A stretch of 64,000 nt of DNA from Campylobacter estrildidarum (lineage in GTDB: Bacteria; Campylobacterota; Campylobacteria; Campylobacterales; Campylobacteraceae), in contig NZ_NXLZ01000003.1 of the NCBI RefSeq assembly GCF_005406205.1, positions 62,001 through 126,000 on the forward strand, in the 5' to 3' direction. Made by a program: the position numbers and the translations under genes. This document shows positions 17,092 to 25,460 of the stretch, piece by piece. Each line of letters starts with the position of its first letter. The stretch's first letter is position 1. The notes below the pieces were generated by a model, which was not told where the DNA came from, did not search any database, and was given only the letters and a program-made list of their open reading frames with translations.

Positions 17092-17150
17092 CACTATAAA
17101 ATAGTGATTTGAGTTAAAAAACAGCCACTATAAAGGGTTATCCTGCCTCT
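17092..17150 (+). other. Putative oriT with IncP-type nic core
   Basis: GGGTTATCCTGCCTC at 17135-17149 contains TATCCTGCC, identical to the IncP/RP4 nic core in which the relaxase cuts ATCCTG|C (here between 17145 and 17146). It is preceded by the palindrome CACTATAAAATAGTG (17092-17106) and a related CCACTATAAA (17125-17134). It lies 66 bp upstream of the relaxase gene, the usual arrangement for MOBP plasmids. Strand polarity of nicking is inferred. Confidence 0.6.
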
Positions 17151-17214
17151 ATACAAGTTTTATATTTTTTACTATAATTTTTTAAATTAATTTACTAAAA
17201 TTTTTGAGAAAAGA

Positions 17215-18798
17215 ATGCAAAAAAAGATTGAAGAATTACTTGAAGAAATAAAAAAAGTTAAAAAAGCAAGTTCTATCATAAAAGACAATTTTAAAAGAAA
17301 TAAAATTTTTAATCATTATGTTAGTTCTTATTCAATAAAAAATAATATTAATAATTTCAATAAATCTTCTTTTTCTAAACAAGTTATTGTAAAACTTTTA
17401 AGCAATTTATCAAGTGCTGGTGCAAAAAGAGCGATGGAATATATTTTAAAAAATAATGATAATTCCTTACTCATTAATGAAAAAGGGGAGGAAGTTACCA
17501 CCAAAGAAGTTTTAAAAGACTGGAAAAAAGATTTTTCTAAATCAGAAAATGCAAAAGACGCTTGGCATTTAATGTTTTCTATAAAAGAAAATCCTACTCC
17601 TAAAAATCTTGAAATTTTAAAAAAATCTGTTCAGCAAGTTATGGATAATAATTTTCTCGGTTATAAGTATGTTATGGTTTTACATACTCATCAAAATAAT
17701 CCACACGTTCATATCGTTTTAAATAAAAGAAATATACTGACAAAAAAGAAAATTCATTTTGATAAAAAAGAAGACGTGAAAGAGTTTTGGGACGATATTA
17801 GAAATAATTTTTGTATGACTTTAAATAACAAAGGTTTGCGTTATCATAATCATTCAATTTTAGAAAAAGATTTAAAGAAAGAATGTCAAAAAATTAAAAG
17901 AAATTTATATCTTGATGAGTATGAAACTAAAAATAATTTAAATGAGATTTTATTAAATAATATTCAAAGAGAAAATATTAAAATCGAAAAGAAAAAAAGT
18001 AGAATTGATTTTTTTTCTGAAGAGAATAAAAATTTAAAAGATGAAAGAAATCATTTGCTTAATCTTTTTAATCAATATAAAAAGAAAAATAATAAAAAAT
18101 TTTATAAAATTGGGCGAGATTTAAAACTCAATAGCAAAAAAATAAAAGAGAATGAAAATTCTATTTTAAATGAAATGAAAGAGTTGAAAGAAATTAATTC
18201 AAAAATTGAAATTTTAAACAAAGAATTAAATAAATTAACTTATGAAAAAATAATTGACGCAAAACGATTAGAAATGTTTTCAGATAGCATAAAAAATGTA
18301 AAAATTTCATCAAAAAAAGATTATCAAGAATTCTTAAAAGTTAAAAATACTATTTCTAAAAATAATCAAAATTTAGATGATGCTATGAAAAAGAATTTAG
18401 AAGCAAATTTAATCTCTTTAAGTCTTTTCAATGGCAAAAAACAAAATATTTTTAATTTAGAAAAGAAAATACAAAGCTTAGATAATGCAATTTATTTGCT
18501 TAAAAAATCAAATTCTGAAGTGTGGGAATACGAAAACTACCTTAAAAATTTAGAAAGCAATAAAGACTTCTTGCAAGATAATATTACGCTTGGATTTAAG
18601 AATTTAAAGCTGGAGCTTTCAAATAAAAACATTAAAAAGATTAATCCTTTTTTGATTAAAGAGTATGAGAAAGGTTGCGAAATTTTAAATATAAAAGATG
18701 ATTTAAATATCATAAATAAAAGCAAAATTTCTTATTCTTCTTTTTCTAGAAAAATCAATAATAAGCAAAATGAGAATTTGAAAGATAAGGGTTTATAA
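17215..18798 (+). CDS. MOBP-type mobilization relaxase
   Basis: 527 aa. It has the two marks of a plasmid relaxase: motif I with a candidate catalytic tyrosine (AGAKRAMEYILKN, Tyr76) and motif III, the metal-binding histidine cluster VLHTHQNNPHVHIVLNKRN (His157, His164, His166). Residues 1-230 form the nicking domain; the rest is a long Lys/Asn-rich coiled-coil tail without a helicase or primase motif. It would cut one strand at oriT and pilot it during conjugative mobilization, needing a helper type IV secretion system not seen here. Start ATG 17215 has a weak GAGAAAAG site. The reading frame is intact. The upstream oriT-like core and the following bidirectional terminator mark it as part of an integrated mobilizable element between dapD and mrp. 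Confidence 0.85.
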   Translation: MQKKIEELLEEIKKVKKASSIIKDNFKRNKIFNHYVSSYSIKNNINNFNKSSFSKQVIVKLLSNLSSAGAKRAMEYILKNNDNSLLINEKGEEVTTKEVLKDWKKDFSKSENAKDAWHLMFSIKENPTPKNLEILKKSVQQVMDNNFLGYKYVMVLHTHQNNPHVHIVLNKRNILTKKKIHFDKKEDVKEFWDDIRNNFCMTLNNKGLRYHNHSILEKDLKKECQKIKRNLYLDEYETKNNLNEILLNNIQRENIKIEKKKSRIDFFSEENKNLKDERNHLLNLFNQYKKKNNKKFYKIGRDLKLNSKKIKENENSILNEMKELKEINSKIEILNKELNKLTYEKIIDAKRLEMFSDSIKNVKISSKKDYQEFLKVKNTISKNNQNLDDAMKKNLEANLISLSLFNGKKQNIFNLEKKIQSLDNAIYLLKKSNSEVWEYENYLKNLESNKDFLQDNITLGFKNLKLELSNKNIKKINPFLIKEYEKGCEILNIKDDLNIINKSKISYSSFSRKINNKQNENLKDKGL

Positions 18799-18832
18799 TT
18801 AATGCGGATCATAAGTCCGCATTAATTTATTT
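18797..18832. terminator. Bidirectional terminator between relaxase and lipoprotein genes
   Basis: Perfect 12-bp stem AATTAATGCGGA (18797-18808) / TCCGCATTAATT (18816-18827), 7-base loop, followed by TATTTATTTT on the plus strand. It starts at the relaxase stop and ends at the lipoprotein stop, so it serves both convergent genes. Confidence 0.85.
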
Positions 18833-19229
18833 ATTTTATAAAAAAATTTTTGTCCTCGTCGCTTACGTAGCAAACTAAGGTTTTATCTGCATACGATTTA
18901 TTATCACATCTAACATCTATAAATTTATAATCATTTTGGTTATTTTTCAAGATAATAAAATTAAAATAACGATAAAGTTTTTTTTGGTCTTTTAAATTTT
19001 CTTCAAGTCTAGGAATTCTCACACTTGCATTTACAATCTTTTTTTCTAAAGATTTTACTGAAGAAAAATCGTAAAGTTCATAATTTGGATACTTCTTTTT
19101 AACGGCCTCAATTGCAGTTTCATAATAAGGAGAATTGTCTTTGTTTTCTAGCTTTACTAAATTGTCGCCACACCCTGTTAAAAAACTAATTAGCCCTAAA
19201 GCTAAAATTCCTTTTAAAATTTTTTTCAT
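18831..19229 (-). CDS. Small lipoprotein of unknown function
   Basis: 132 aa with a lipoprotein signal: MKKILKGILALGLISFLTGC, lipidated Cys20 predicted. Asp at mature position +3 (CGD) does not clearly specify the membrane. The mature part is charged and mixed alpha/beta; it contains two further cysteines (VRCDN, LVCYV) that could pair. I do not recognise a family. Position between the relaxase and galM suggests it came with the mobile element, where entry-exclusion or surface lipoproteins are common, but nothing in the sequence proves this. Confidence 0.75.
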   Translation of the reverse strand: MKKILKGILALGLISFLTGCGDNLVKLENKDNSPYYETAIEAVKKKYPNYELYDFSSVKSLEKKIVNASVRIPRLEENLKDQKKLYRYFNFIILKNNQNDYKFIDVRCDNKSYADKTLVCYVSDEDKNFFIK

Positions 19230-19285
19230 TTTTTTCTTTCTTGAAATGTTTTAAATTATAGCTTTTTAAGCTTAAGAAAATATTT

Positions 19286-19354
19286 TCAAGGTTTAGAAAA
19301 CCACTTTTCCATATTTTCATCAAAAATAATCCAAACTTGCTTTCTTAAATCATT
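19286..19354 (-). pseudogene. C-terminal fragment of a lost gene after galM
   Basis: In the frame shifted from the galM stop, the minus strand reads NNDLRKQVWIIFDENMEKWF and stops after SKP (TGA at 19286-19288). It has host-like codons and no start. It looks like the tail of a gene truncated where the galM segment joins the element, and may mark an insertion boundary. The parent gene is not recognised. Confidence 0.35.
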
Positions 19355-20372
19355 GTTTAAATGTAAATGATATAAGATAGGTTTGTTTGCTATGACTTGG
19401 CAATACAATATCACCAAAATTTTTATGATGAATCGCATCTGGCAAAGTCTGTGCCTCTAAAGCAATGCCTTCATTTTTATTTGCTAAAGCGCCTTTATCT
19501 CGACTAAATGAAATATTTTGTCCTTCAATTTTTTCAGGCGTATAAACAACAAGTCCATTACGATCTGAATGCACGATAATTTGACGTTTGCTTTCTTTAT
19601 CTTTTAAAATGGCAGCCAAATTTGTTTTAAGCACATAAGCTGTATCTAGTCCTTTAATTTCTTTAAGCACGGATTCTACATTTTTAAAATTACGAAAATC
19701 ATAAGCTGTGTTATCAACAGCAATGAATTTTCCAGTAGGGATTAAACGCTCATCGGTTTCTAAAATATGATCACTATTGATTTGCAATTCATGCGTTGTC
19801 AAATCGCGACGATTGCTTAAATTAAAATAAACGTGGCATGTTGGGTTAAACAAAGTATCTTCCTTGCCACCTATCGCACTATATGCAATGCTTACTTTAT
19901 TTTGATTGTCTAAAGTATAAACAATACTAGCTTGTATCTCTCCAAAAAAGCCATCCATGCTTTCATCGATTTTTTTTTGAAAAGTCACACTCACGCTATT
20001 TTCATCAACTGAAGTTGAATATTCCCAGTTCCAAGTTGAAAAGCCGTGTGGTCCACCATGAAGAGTATTGCCGTGATCATTTTGTGGCAATTTATAATGC
20101 TTTGCGTTTAAATCATACGATGCATTTTTAATTCTTCCAGCAACCCTGCCGATCGATTTACAAATGTTTTGAGGGTTTGAGTAATAATCATCAATGTTAT
20201 CAAAACTCAATAATAAATTTTGATACTCTTTATCCTTAGTTGGAACTAAAAATTGATGCCAAATTGCCCCCATACTAAGGCAGGAAATTTCTACATTATT
20301 GTCATTAATCAACCGAATTCGTGTAACTTTTTCATCGTTATACTCACCAAATGCTTCTTGCAATATCTTCAT
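19350..20372 (-). CDS. galM: Aldose 1-epimerase
   Basis: 340 aa mutarotase interconverting alpha and beta anomers of galactose or glucose. Family motifs in order: NGTLHGG-type NTLHGGPHGFSTWNW (substrate His near 104), DTLFNPTCHVYFNLS (catalytic His near 181), and GIALEAQTLPDAIHHKNFGD with the catalytic Glu near residue 304. No signal peptide, so cytoplasmic. The EAQTLPDAI..NFGDIVL block is the style I associate with lactic-acid-bacterial GalM/maltose epimerases, suggesting a Firmicute-like source, but composition is AT-rich as in the host. Strong TTAGGAGGATACA ribosome site; promoter-like TATAAG nearby. It is not part of the usual dapD-mrp junction in C. jejuni. Partner in galactoside use with rafAB is an inference. 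Confidence 0.9.
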   Translation of the reverse strand: MKILQEAFGEYNDEKVTRIRLINDNNVEISCLSMGAIWHQFLVPTKDKEYQNLLLSFDNIDDYYSNPQNICKSIGRVAGRIKNASYDLNAKHYKLPQNDHGNTLHGGPHGFSTWNWEYSTSVDENSVSVTFQKKIDESMDGFFGEIQASIVYTLDNQNKVSIAYSAIGGKEDTLFNPTCHVYFNLSNRRDLTTHELQINSDHILETDERLIPTGKFIAVDNTAYDFRNFKNVESVLKEIKGLDTAYVLKTNLAAILKDKESKRQIIVHSDRNGLVVYTPEKIEGQNISFSRDKGALANKNEGIALEAQTLPDAIHHKNFGDIVLPSHSKQTYLISFTFKQ

Positions 20373-20473
20373 TGTATCCTCCTAAAAAATCTTATACAAT
20401 TTTGACATTAATTAATAAATACTTTTTAAGAAGTGGTGTAAAAATTTAAAAGTGATTTAAAAAGATAAGAAGT

Positions 20474-20504
20474 AAAAAAATATTTAGGGAATAACCCTAA
20501 ATAT
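20474..20504 (-). terminator. Rho-independent terminator of mrp
   Basis: Stem ATATTTAGGG (20480-20489) / CCCTAAATAT (20495-20504), 5-base loop. On the minus strand it is followed by TTTTTTTAC. It starts at the mrp stop and insulates the downstream galM gene. Confidence 0.85.
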
Positions 20505-21610
20505 CAATGTGAACAAGCGCTTTTTCCGTTCATTATCGGTTGAATTGCAGAATTATCTGCTCCGCCTTCATTGTTAATCTTTTCTATAAAATTCCAAATT
20601 TTTTCAGCCGCCATTAAATAACGCTTTGAACTCACGCTTTCAGGATGATAAAAGCTCACTGGTTTTCCATCATCCCCACCTTCTCTAACGATCATTTCAA
20701 TAGGAATTTGTGCTAAAACTTCACTTTTATAAGCTTTTGCCATTTCCTCGGTAGTTCCCTTACCAAAAATATCATATTCTTTACCATTATCAGGGCATAA
20801 AAATCCGCTCATATTTTCTACTATACCTGCGATTGGGATATGAAGTTTGTTAAACATATCAAGTGCTCGTTTGCTATCATCTAAAGAAACCGTTTGTGGA
20901 GTACTCACGCATACACCTGCAGTGATTGGTATGCTTTGTGCAGAAGTGATTTGTGCATCACCTGTTCCTGGAGGCATATCTAAAAATAAAACATCAAGTT
21001 CAGGCCAAATCACATCAGCGAGTAATTGCTCCATAGCCTTCATGATCATCGCACCACGCCACATAAGCCCTTGTCCTTCTTCGATCAAAACTCCCATACT
21101 CATCATATAAACCCCGTGTGTTAAAATAGGCTTTAATCTTTGTCCTACCACTTCAGGTTGAGTTTTAGTTTCTCCAAGCATTCTTGGGATATTTGGCCCA
21201 TAAATATCCGCATCCAAAATCCCTACTTTTTTACCCATCTTTGCCATAGAAATGGCTAAATTTACGGTTGTAGTTGATTTACCTACTCCACCTTTACCAC
21301 TTGAAATCATGATAAAATTTTTTACTTGAGGAACGATATTTTTACCACTTCTCGAATTGCTTTTCTCTTCAGGAATTTTCGGCGTGATGATGTTAATTTC
21401 TATATTTTTTAAATTTAAAGAAGATAAAACTTCATTAACATTTTTGCGAATTTCATTAGAAATTTCAGGATTGGATGAAGCGATTTCGATATTGATAAAA
21501 GCTTCGTTATTTTCTACTTTTATTTCTTTAACAAAACCAAAACTAACTATATCTTTTTCAAAATTAGGATACTTTACATTTTTAAGTTTTTCTAAAATTT
21601 GCTCTTTCAT
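20504..21610 (-). CDS. mrp: Mrp/ApbC-type iron-sulfur carrier ATPase
   Basis: 368 aa. An N-terminal DUF59/MIP18-like domain (1-90) is followed by a deviant Walker P-loop ATPase: ISSGKGGVGKSTTTVNLA (about 98-115), GILDADIYGPNIPRMLG, DVLFLDMPPGTGDAQIT, and IVENMSGFLCPDNGKEYDIFG containing a conserved cysteine. Members bind and transfer Fe-S clusters to apoproteins. Homologue Cj1606c (from memory), next to dapD in C. jejuni; here separated from it by about 4.4 kb of inserted DNA. Confidence 0.93.
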   Translation of the reverse strand: MKEQILEKLKNVKYPNFEKDIVSFGFVKEIKVENNEAFINIEIASSNPEISNEIRKNVNEVLSSLNLKNIEINIITPKIPEEKSNSRSGKNIVPQVKNFIMISSGKGGVGKSTTTVNLAISMAKMGKKVGILDADIYGPNIPRMLGETKTQPEVVGQRLKPILTHGVYMMSMGVLIEEGQGLMWRGAMIMKAMEQLLADVIWPELDVLFLDMPPGTGDAQITSAQSIPITAGVCVSTPQTVSLDDSKRALDMFNKLHIPIAGIVENMSGFLCPDNGKEYDIFGKGTTEEMAKAYKSEVLAQIPIEMIVREGGDDGKPVSFYHPESVSSKRYLMAAEKIWNFIEKINNEGGADNSAIQPIMNGKSACSH

Positions 21611-21749
21611 AATTCTAACTTTCCTTAAAAAAAATTAAAAAATTTATTTTACTCATAAAAATCTAAAATTTAGCTTTTTGTAAGTGTATAATATGGTAAC
21701 ATTATAATAACTAAGTTTATTTTATAAAATCACATCTAAGGAATAAAAA

Positions 21750-22865
21750 ATGCGAGAATTAAGTCTAATTATGTTAGCAGCTGGAAATTCTACGCGTTTA
21801 AACATGGAGGTAAAAAAACAATTTTTGCGTATTGGTAGCGATCCTTTATGGCTCTATGCAACTAAAAATTTGAGTTCTTTTTACCCTTTTAAAAAGATAA
21901 TTGTTACTTCTAGTAATACTTCTTATATGAAAAAATTCGCAAAAAATTATGAAATCGTAGAAGGTGGAGATACTCGCGCACAATCTTTAAAAAACGCTTT
22001 AAAACTGGTTGAAACAGAATTTGTTATAGTAAGCGATGTCGCAAGAGTTTCCATCAGTAAAAATTTATTCGATCGCTTGCTTGAAAATATTGATAAGGCA
22101 GATTGCATCACTCCAGCTTTAAAAGTTTGTGATACGACACTTTTTGATGATGAAATTTTACAAAGAGAAAGAATCAAGCTTATTCAAACTCCACAAATTT
22201 CACGCACTAATTTACTTAAAAAGGCTCTTGATCAAGATGTAAATTTTACAGATGATAGTACAGCTATTGCGGCTGTAGGTGGTAAAATTTGGTTTATAGA
22301 AGGCGAAGAGAATGCTAGAAAATTAACCTTTAAAGAGGATTTAAAAAAATTTAATTTACCAAAACCTAGCGGTGAAATTTTTTGTGGAAATGGTTTTGAT
22401 GTCCATGAATTTGGAGAAAAAAGACCTTTGATCTTAGGGGGTGTAGAAATTCATCCTAGCATGGGCTTGAAAGCGCACTCAGACGGTGATGTTTTAGCAC
22501 ATTCTTTGATTGATGCACTTTTGGGGGCTGCGAGTTTGGGTGATATAGGCGAACTTTATCCTGATACAGATATAAAATTTAAAAATGCAAACTCTATAGA
22601 GCTTTTAAAAGAAGTTTATCATAAAGTCAAAGAAATTGGGCTTGAGCTTGTAAATGCAGATATTTGCGTGATAGCAGAAACTCCTAGACTCAAAGATTTT
22701 AAAGAAAGTATAGCTAAAAATATAGCACATATTTTAGACATTAGCGAGTATAGAATTAATATAAAAGCTACCACAACAGAAAAGCTAGGATCTATAGGAC
22801 GAAAAGAAGGCATAGCAGTGCTAAGTAATGTAAATTTAAAATATTTTGATTGGACATTATTGTGA
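21750..22865 (+). CDS. ispDF: Bifunctional IspD/IspF isoprenoid enzyme
   Basis: 371 aa fusion carrying two non-consecutive MEP-pathway steps. The IspD domain (1-210) transfers CTP to 2-C-methylerythritol 4-phosphate: LMLAAGNSTRLNMEVKKQF nucleotide loop, VVEGGDTRAQSLKNAL. The IspF domain (211-371) makes the cyclodiphosphate: GNGFDVHEFGE metal ligands, HSDGDVLAHSLIDALLGAA, KATTTEKLGSIGRKEGIAV. A GTGTATAATATGG -10 region lies about 60 bp upstream. The stop overlaps the GTG start of the regulator gene. Fusion is typical of Campylobacter and Helicobacter. Confidence 0.95.
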   Translation: MRELSLIMLAAGNSTRLNMEVKKQFLRIGSDPLWLYATKNLSSFYPFKKIIVTSSNTSYMKKFAKNYEIVEGGDTRAQSLKNALKLVETEFVIVSDVARVSISKNLFDRLLENIDKADCITPALKVCDTTLFDDEILQRERIKLIQTPQISRTNLLKKALDQDVNFTDDSTAIAAVGGKIWFIEGEENARKLTFKEDLKKFNLPKPSGEIFCGNGFDVHEFGEKRPLILGGVEIHPSMGLKAHSDGDVLAHSLIDALLGAASLGDIGELYPDTDIKFKNANSIELLKEVYHKVKEIGLELVNADICVIAETPRLKDFKESIAKNIAHILDISEYRINIKATTTEKLGSIGRKEGIAVLSNVNLKYFDWTLL

Positions 22866-23746
22866 AAGTTTTAATTATAGAAAATGAAATTTACTTAGCG
22901 CAAAGTATTAGCGTAAAATTAAATAGCGCTGGATATAATTGCACGATTATTAATTCTTTTGATGAGTATCACGACAAAAAGCATTATGATATTGTGTTGC
23001 TCTCAACAAATACAGCCAATTTTTTAAAAGCTGTAGAACATTTTAAACATAGTATTATTATCTTGCTAATCTCTTATATTAGTACTGATACGGTTTCAAA
23101 TCCTTTGAAATTAGGTGCAAGTGATTATATACAAAAACCTTTTATGATAGAAGAACTTATAAGAAAAATTAAACATCATCAAGATTTTAAAAAATTTTCT
23201 GTACAAAATAAAGCCTATAAAAACTATATAAAATCGCGCTTGGAAACTATTAAAATTCCTGATTATAATTTTAAAAAATTAAAATTTCCTATTATCATAA
23301 AGTCTAATAAACAAAGCTCTGTTGATGCTTTTGTGTTTAAATTTATCAATGAATGCGATATAATGCTTTCATATATTGATCTAGCTGTAACAAATTCGGT
23401 AGAAAAGGTTATAAAATCTTACATAGAAAATACTCTTTTATTTTTAAGCAATTTGCAGTTTTTAAAACCTTTGGAACAGGAGAGATTGTTTGAGTTTATA
23501 AAAAATAAAAGTGTAATCTTGCATACAAATTCTAATATCCCAAATTCCAAATTCCAATATATTAATCTTAATGATGATGAAAAAGATATCATCAGTAATG
23601 AAATTTTAACATTAGATGAGTATGCAAAATTTATAATTTTAAAATATCAAAATGTCTTTTCAGATACTGAGCTTTCAAAAAAATTAGGAATTTCTCGCAA
23701 ATCCTTATGGCAAAAGAGGAAAAAATATGACATCAAGAAAAAATAA
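22862..23746 (+). CDS. Atypical orphan response regulator (HP1021/Cj1608 type)
   Basis: GTG start at 22862 overlaps the ispDF stop (GTGA), giving VKVLIIENEIYLAQSISVKL. The receiver domain (1-115) keeps the C-terminal Lys region (ASDYIQKPF), but the acceptor position after the third strand reads YDIVLLSTNT, with Ser where Asp is expected, so it cannot be phosphorylated normally. The DNA-binding end has a helix-turn-helix, VFSDTELSKKLGISRKSLWQKR. Homologue Cj1608 corresponds to H. pylori HP1021, reported to control redox and energy genes and to bind oriC. It overlaps the next gene by 20 bp. Confidence 0.88.
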   Translation: MKVLIIENEIYLAQSISVKLNSAGYNCTIINSFDEYHDKKHYDIVLLSTNTANFLKAVEHFKHSIIILLISYISTDTVSNPLKLGASDYIQKPFMIEELIRKIKHHQDFKKFSVQNKAYKNYIKSRLETIKIPDYNFKKLKFPIIIKSNKQSSVDAFVFKFINECDIMLSYIDLAVTNSVEKVIKSYIENTLLFLSNLQFLKPLEQERLFEFIKNKSVILHTNSNIPNSKFQYINLNDDEKDIISNEILTLDEYAKFIILKYQNVFSDTELSKKLGISRKSLWQKRKKYDIKKK

Positions 23747-24872
23747 AAACATTGTTATTGACGAAAATGAATTAGGGATCCTTTCTCTTATCCAAGAAGG
23801 ACTATTGGGAACTTGCACACATTTAATGGATGAAAATGAAAGCAAAGAAATCTTAAAAACTGGAAAATTTAAAGGTGAAAGTTTTCCATATCCTTTAACT
23901 TTTGCTCCAAAAAATGCCAAAAATTTAAAAATAGGAGATAAAATAGAGCTCATTTTTAATGAAAAAATTGTAGGGCATATTGATCTTAAAAGCAAATTTA
24001 AGAGTGATAAAAATTTTTCTAGTATTTTTAACTCGCATACTTGCTCTTTGGAAAATCATGGAGAAATTTGTATCAGCGGAGAAATAGAAATTTATAATTC
24101 TTCCATAAAAATGATAAAAGAAAATTTTAAACTCACAAAAGAAAATCTTAATGCTCAAAAAATTACAGCTCTTGTTACAAGCCTTGATCCTTTACACAGA
24201 GCACACGAAAGAATGTTTCGCTGGGCTATAGATAAAGCGGATTTAGTTGTTGTATTTTTGGTAGAGTCTTTTGAGCCAGACGGTTTTGATTTTGATTTAA
24301 AACAAAAATATCTAAAAAAAATTATCCAAACTTATCTACCACCCGATAGAATTTTTATTTTTCCGCTTAAAAACATCAATATTTTTCATTCTCATCTAAA
24401 CCCAGGACTTGAAAGTATAATAGCAAAAAATCTTGGTTGCACTAAATTTGTAGTTGGACAAAATCATACTGGACTTGGAATGTTTTACGATGAAAATCAG
24501 CCAAAAACAATATTAGATGAATTTTCTAAAGATTATGATATAGAAGTGATTGTTTTACCCGAATTTGTATTTTGCGATATTTGTCATATGATTGTAAGTA
24601 CCCGATCTTGTCCACACGGATGTCATCATCATTTACATTATAATTCTCAATCTTTAAAAAATTTATTAAGATCAGGAATCATCCCACCATCGATTTTTAT
24701 GCGAAAAGAAATTTCTAGTATGATTTTATCCTCAATCTTTCCAAATCGTTTTAAAAATTTACAAAAAATATACAACGATCTTTTTGCTACAGATGGTATT
24801 TTGGAATATAAAAAAGATGAAGAATTTTATCAAAAACTTTTAGAAACACATCAAATGTCTTATATGATATAA
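23727..24872 (+). CDS. sat: Sulfate adenylyltransferase-like protein
   Basis: 381 aa member of the ATP-sulfurylase (Sat) fold, which makes adenosine phosphosulfate from ATP and sulfate. A PUA-like N-terminal domain (about 1-145, containing FPYPLTFAPKNAKNL) is followed by the nucleotidyltransferase domain: SLDPLHRAHERMFRWA (HxxH-like), FVVGQNHTGLGMFY, and VSTRSCPHGCHHHLHYNSQS (substrate loop, unusually His/Cys rich). SIFMRKEISSMIL closes the domain. Homologue Cj1609. The Cys/His cluster might bind metal. The start overlaps the regulator gene; a GAGGAAAAAAT site lies within it. Confidence 0.8.
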   Translation: MTSRKNKNIVIDENELGILSLIQEGLLGTCTHLMDENESKEILKTGKFKGESFPYPLTFAPKNAKNLKIGDKIELIFNEKIVGHIDLKSKFKSDKNFSSIFNSHTCSLENHGEICISGEIEIYNSSIKMIKENFKLTKENLNAQKITALVTSLDPLHRAHERMFRWAIDKADLVVVFLVESFEPDGFDFDLKQKYLKKIIQTYLPPDRIFIFPLKNINIFHSHLNPGLESIIAKNLGCTKFVVGQNHTGLGMFYDENQPKTILDEFSKDYDIEVIVLPEFVFCDICHMIVSTRSCPHGCHHHLHYNSQSLKNLLRSGIIPPSIFMRKEISSMILSSIFPNRFKNLQKIYNDLFATDGILEYKKDEEFYQKLLETHQMSYMI

Positions 24873-24881
24873 AGGAAAAAA

Positions 24882-25382
24882 ATGCAAAAATTTTTTTTAA
24901 CTTTTTGTTATTCAGGCTGTTCGCCAAAAGCACCTGGAACCTTTGGAACTCTTGCTGCTTTAATTCCTGCTTTTTTTATCTTAAAATATTTAGAAAATAC
25001 GACTTTATTTTTATTAAGTTTTCTAATTTTTATTGCAAGTATTCGTATCATAGATGATTATGAAAAAAAAACAGGCATTCACGATGATAAACATATAGTG
25101 ATTGACGAAGTTGCTGGAGTATTTTTAGCTTGTGCTATCGCAGCAAGTAGCGCAAATTCTTTATTAAATTTTCTAACGGCTTTTATATTTTTTCGTTTTT
25201 TCGATATTACAAAACCTTCTATTATAGGAAAAATTGATAAAAAAGTTAAAGGTGGCTTGGGTGTGATGCTAGATGATATGTTAGCGGGTTTATTTGCTGG
25301 ACTTTTAAGTGCTGTAATTTATGGGATTTTACTTCAATTTAATCTTGTAACTTGGGATATTAATTTAAAAAATTTATTTTGA
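24882..25382 (+). CDS. pgpA: Phosphatidylglycerophosphatase A
   Basis: 166 aa integral membrane phosphatase of phosphatidylglycerol synthesis. Motifs SPKAPGTFGTLAALIP and VIDEVAGVFLA are typical of PgpA, with about four membrane helices between. RBS AAAGGAAAAAA. 9 bp after sat. Confidence 0.9.
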   Translation: MQKFFLTFCYSGCSPKAPGTFGTLAALIPAFFILKYLENTTLFLLSFLIFIASIRIIDDYEKKTGIHDDKHIVIDEVAGVFLACAIAASSANSLLNFLTAFIFFRFFDITKPSIIGKIDKKVKGGLGVMLDDMLAGLFAGLLSAVIYGILLQFNLVTWDINLKNLF

Positions 25383-25422
25383 AATTTTACTTAAATTAAT
25401 GAAATTTTAAATTTTATTCTTA

Positions 25423-25428
25423 TATAAT
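25423..25428 (+). promoter_or_regulatory. -10 element for rpsT
   Basis: TATAAT in TTATATAATTAACCC, 33 bases before the rpsT ATG, preceded by T-rich DNA as in Campylobacter sigma70 promoters. RBS AAAAAAGGAATA follows. Confidence 0.6.
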
Positions 25429-25460
25429 TAACCCTTAAAATTTCAAAAAAGGAATATTTA

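Larger units (their letters stand above)
16300..17214. other. Extremely AT-rich non-coding region upstream of the relaxase gene
   Basis: About 900 bp with no credible gene, dominated by A and T runs. It contains a long inverted repeat (16351-16582), three copies of a TATTTTTTCATACTTTTAA element (16402-16420, 16503-16522, 16631-16652) with a weaker fourth near 16931, hairpin AGTGGA-T9-C-A7-GCCACT (16522-16550), hairpin ATAAAGTAT / ATACTTTAT (16803-16828), palindrome CACTATAAAATAGTG (17092-17106) and an oriT-like core. The combination suggests the origin and transfer region of a small plasmid-like element; replication function is unproven and no rep gene is present. Confidence 0.6.
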
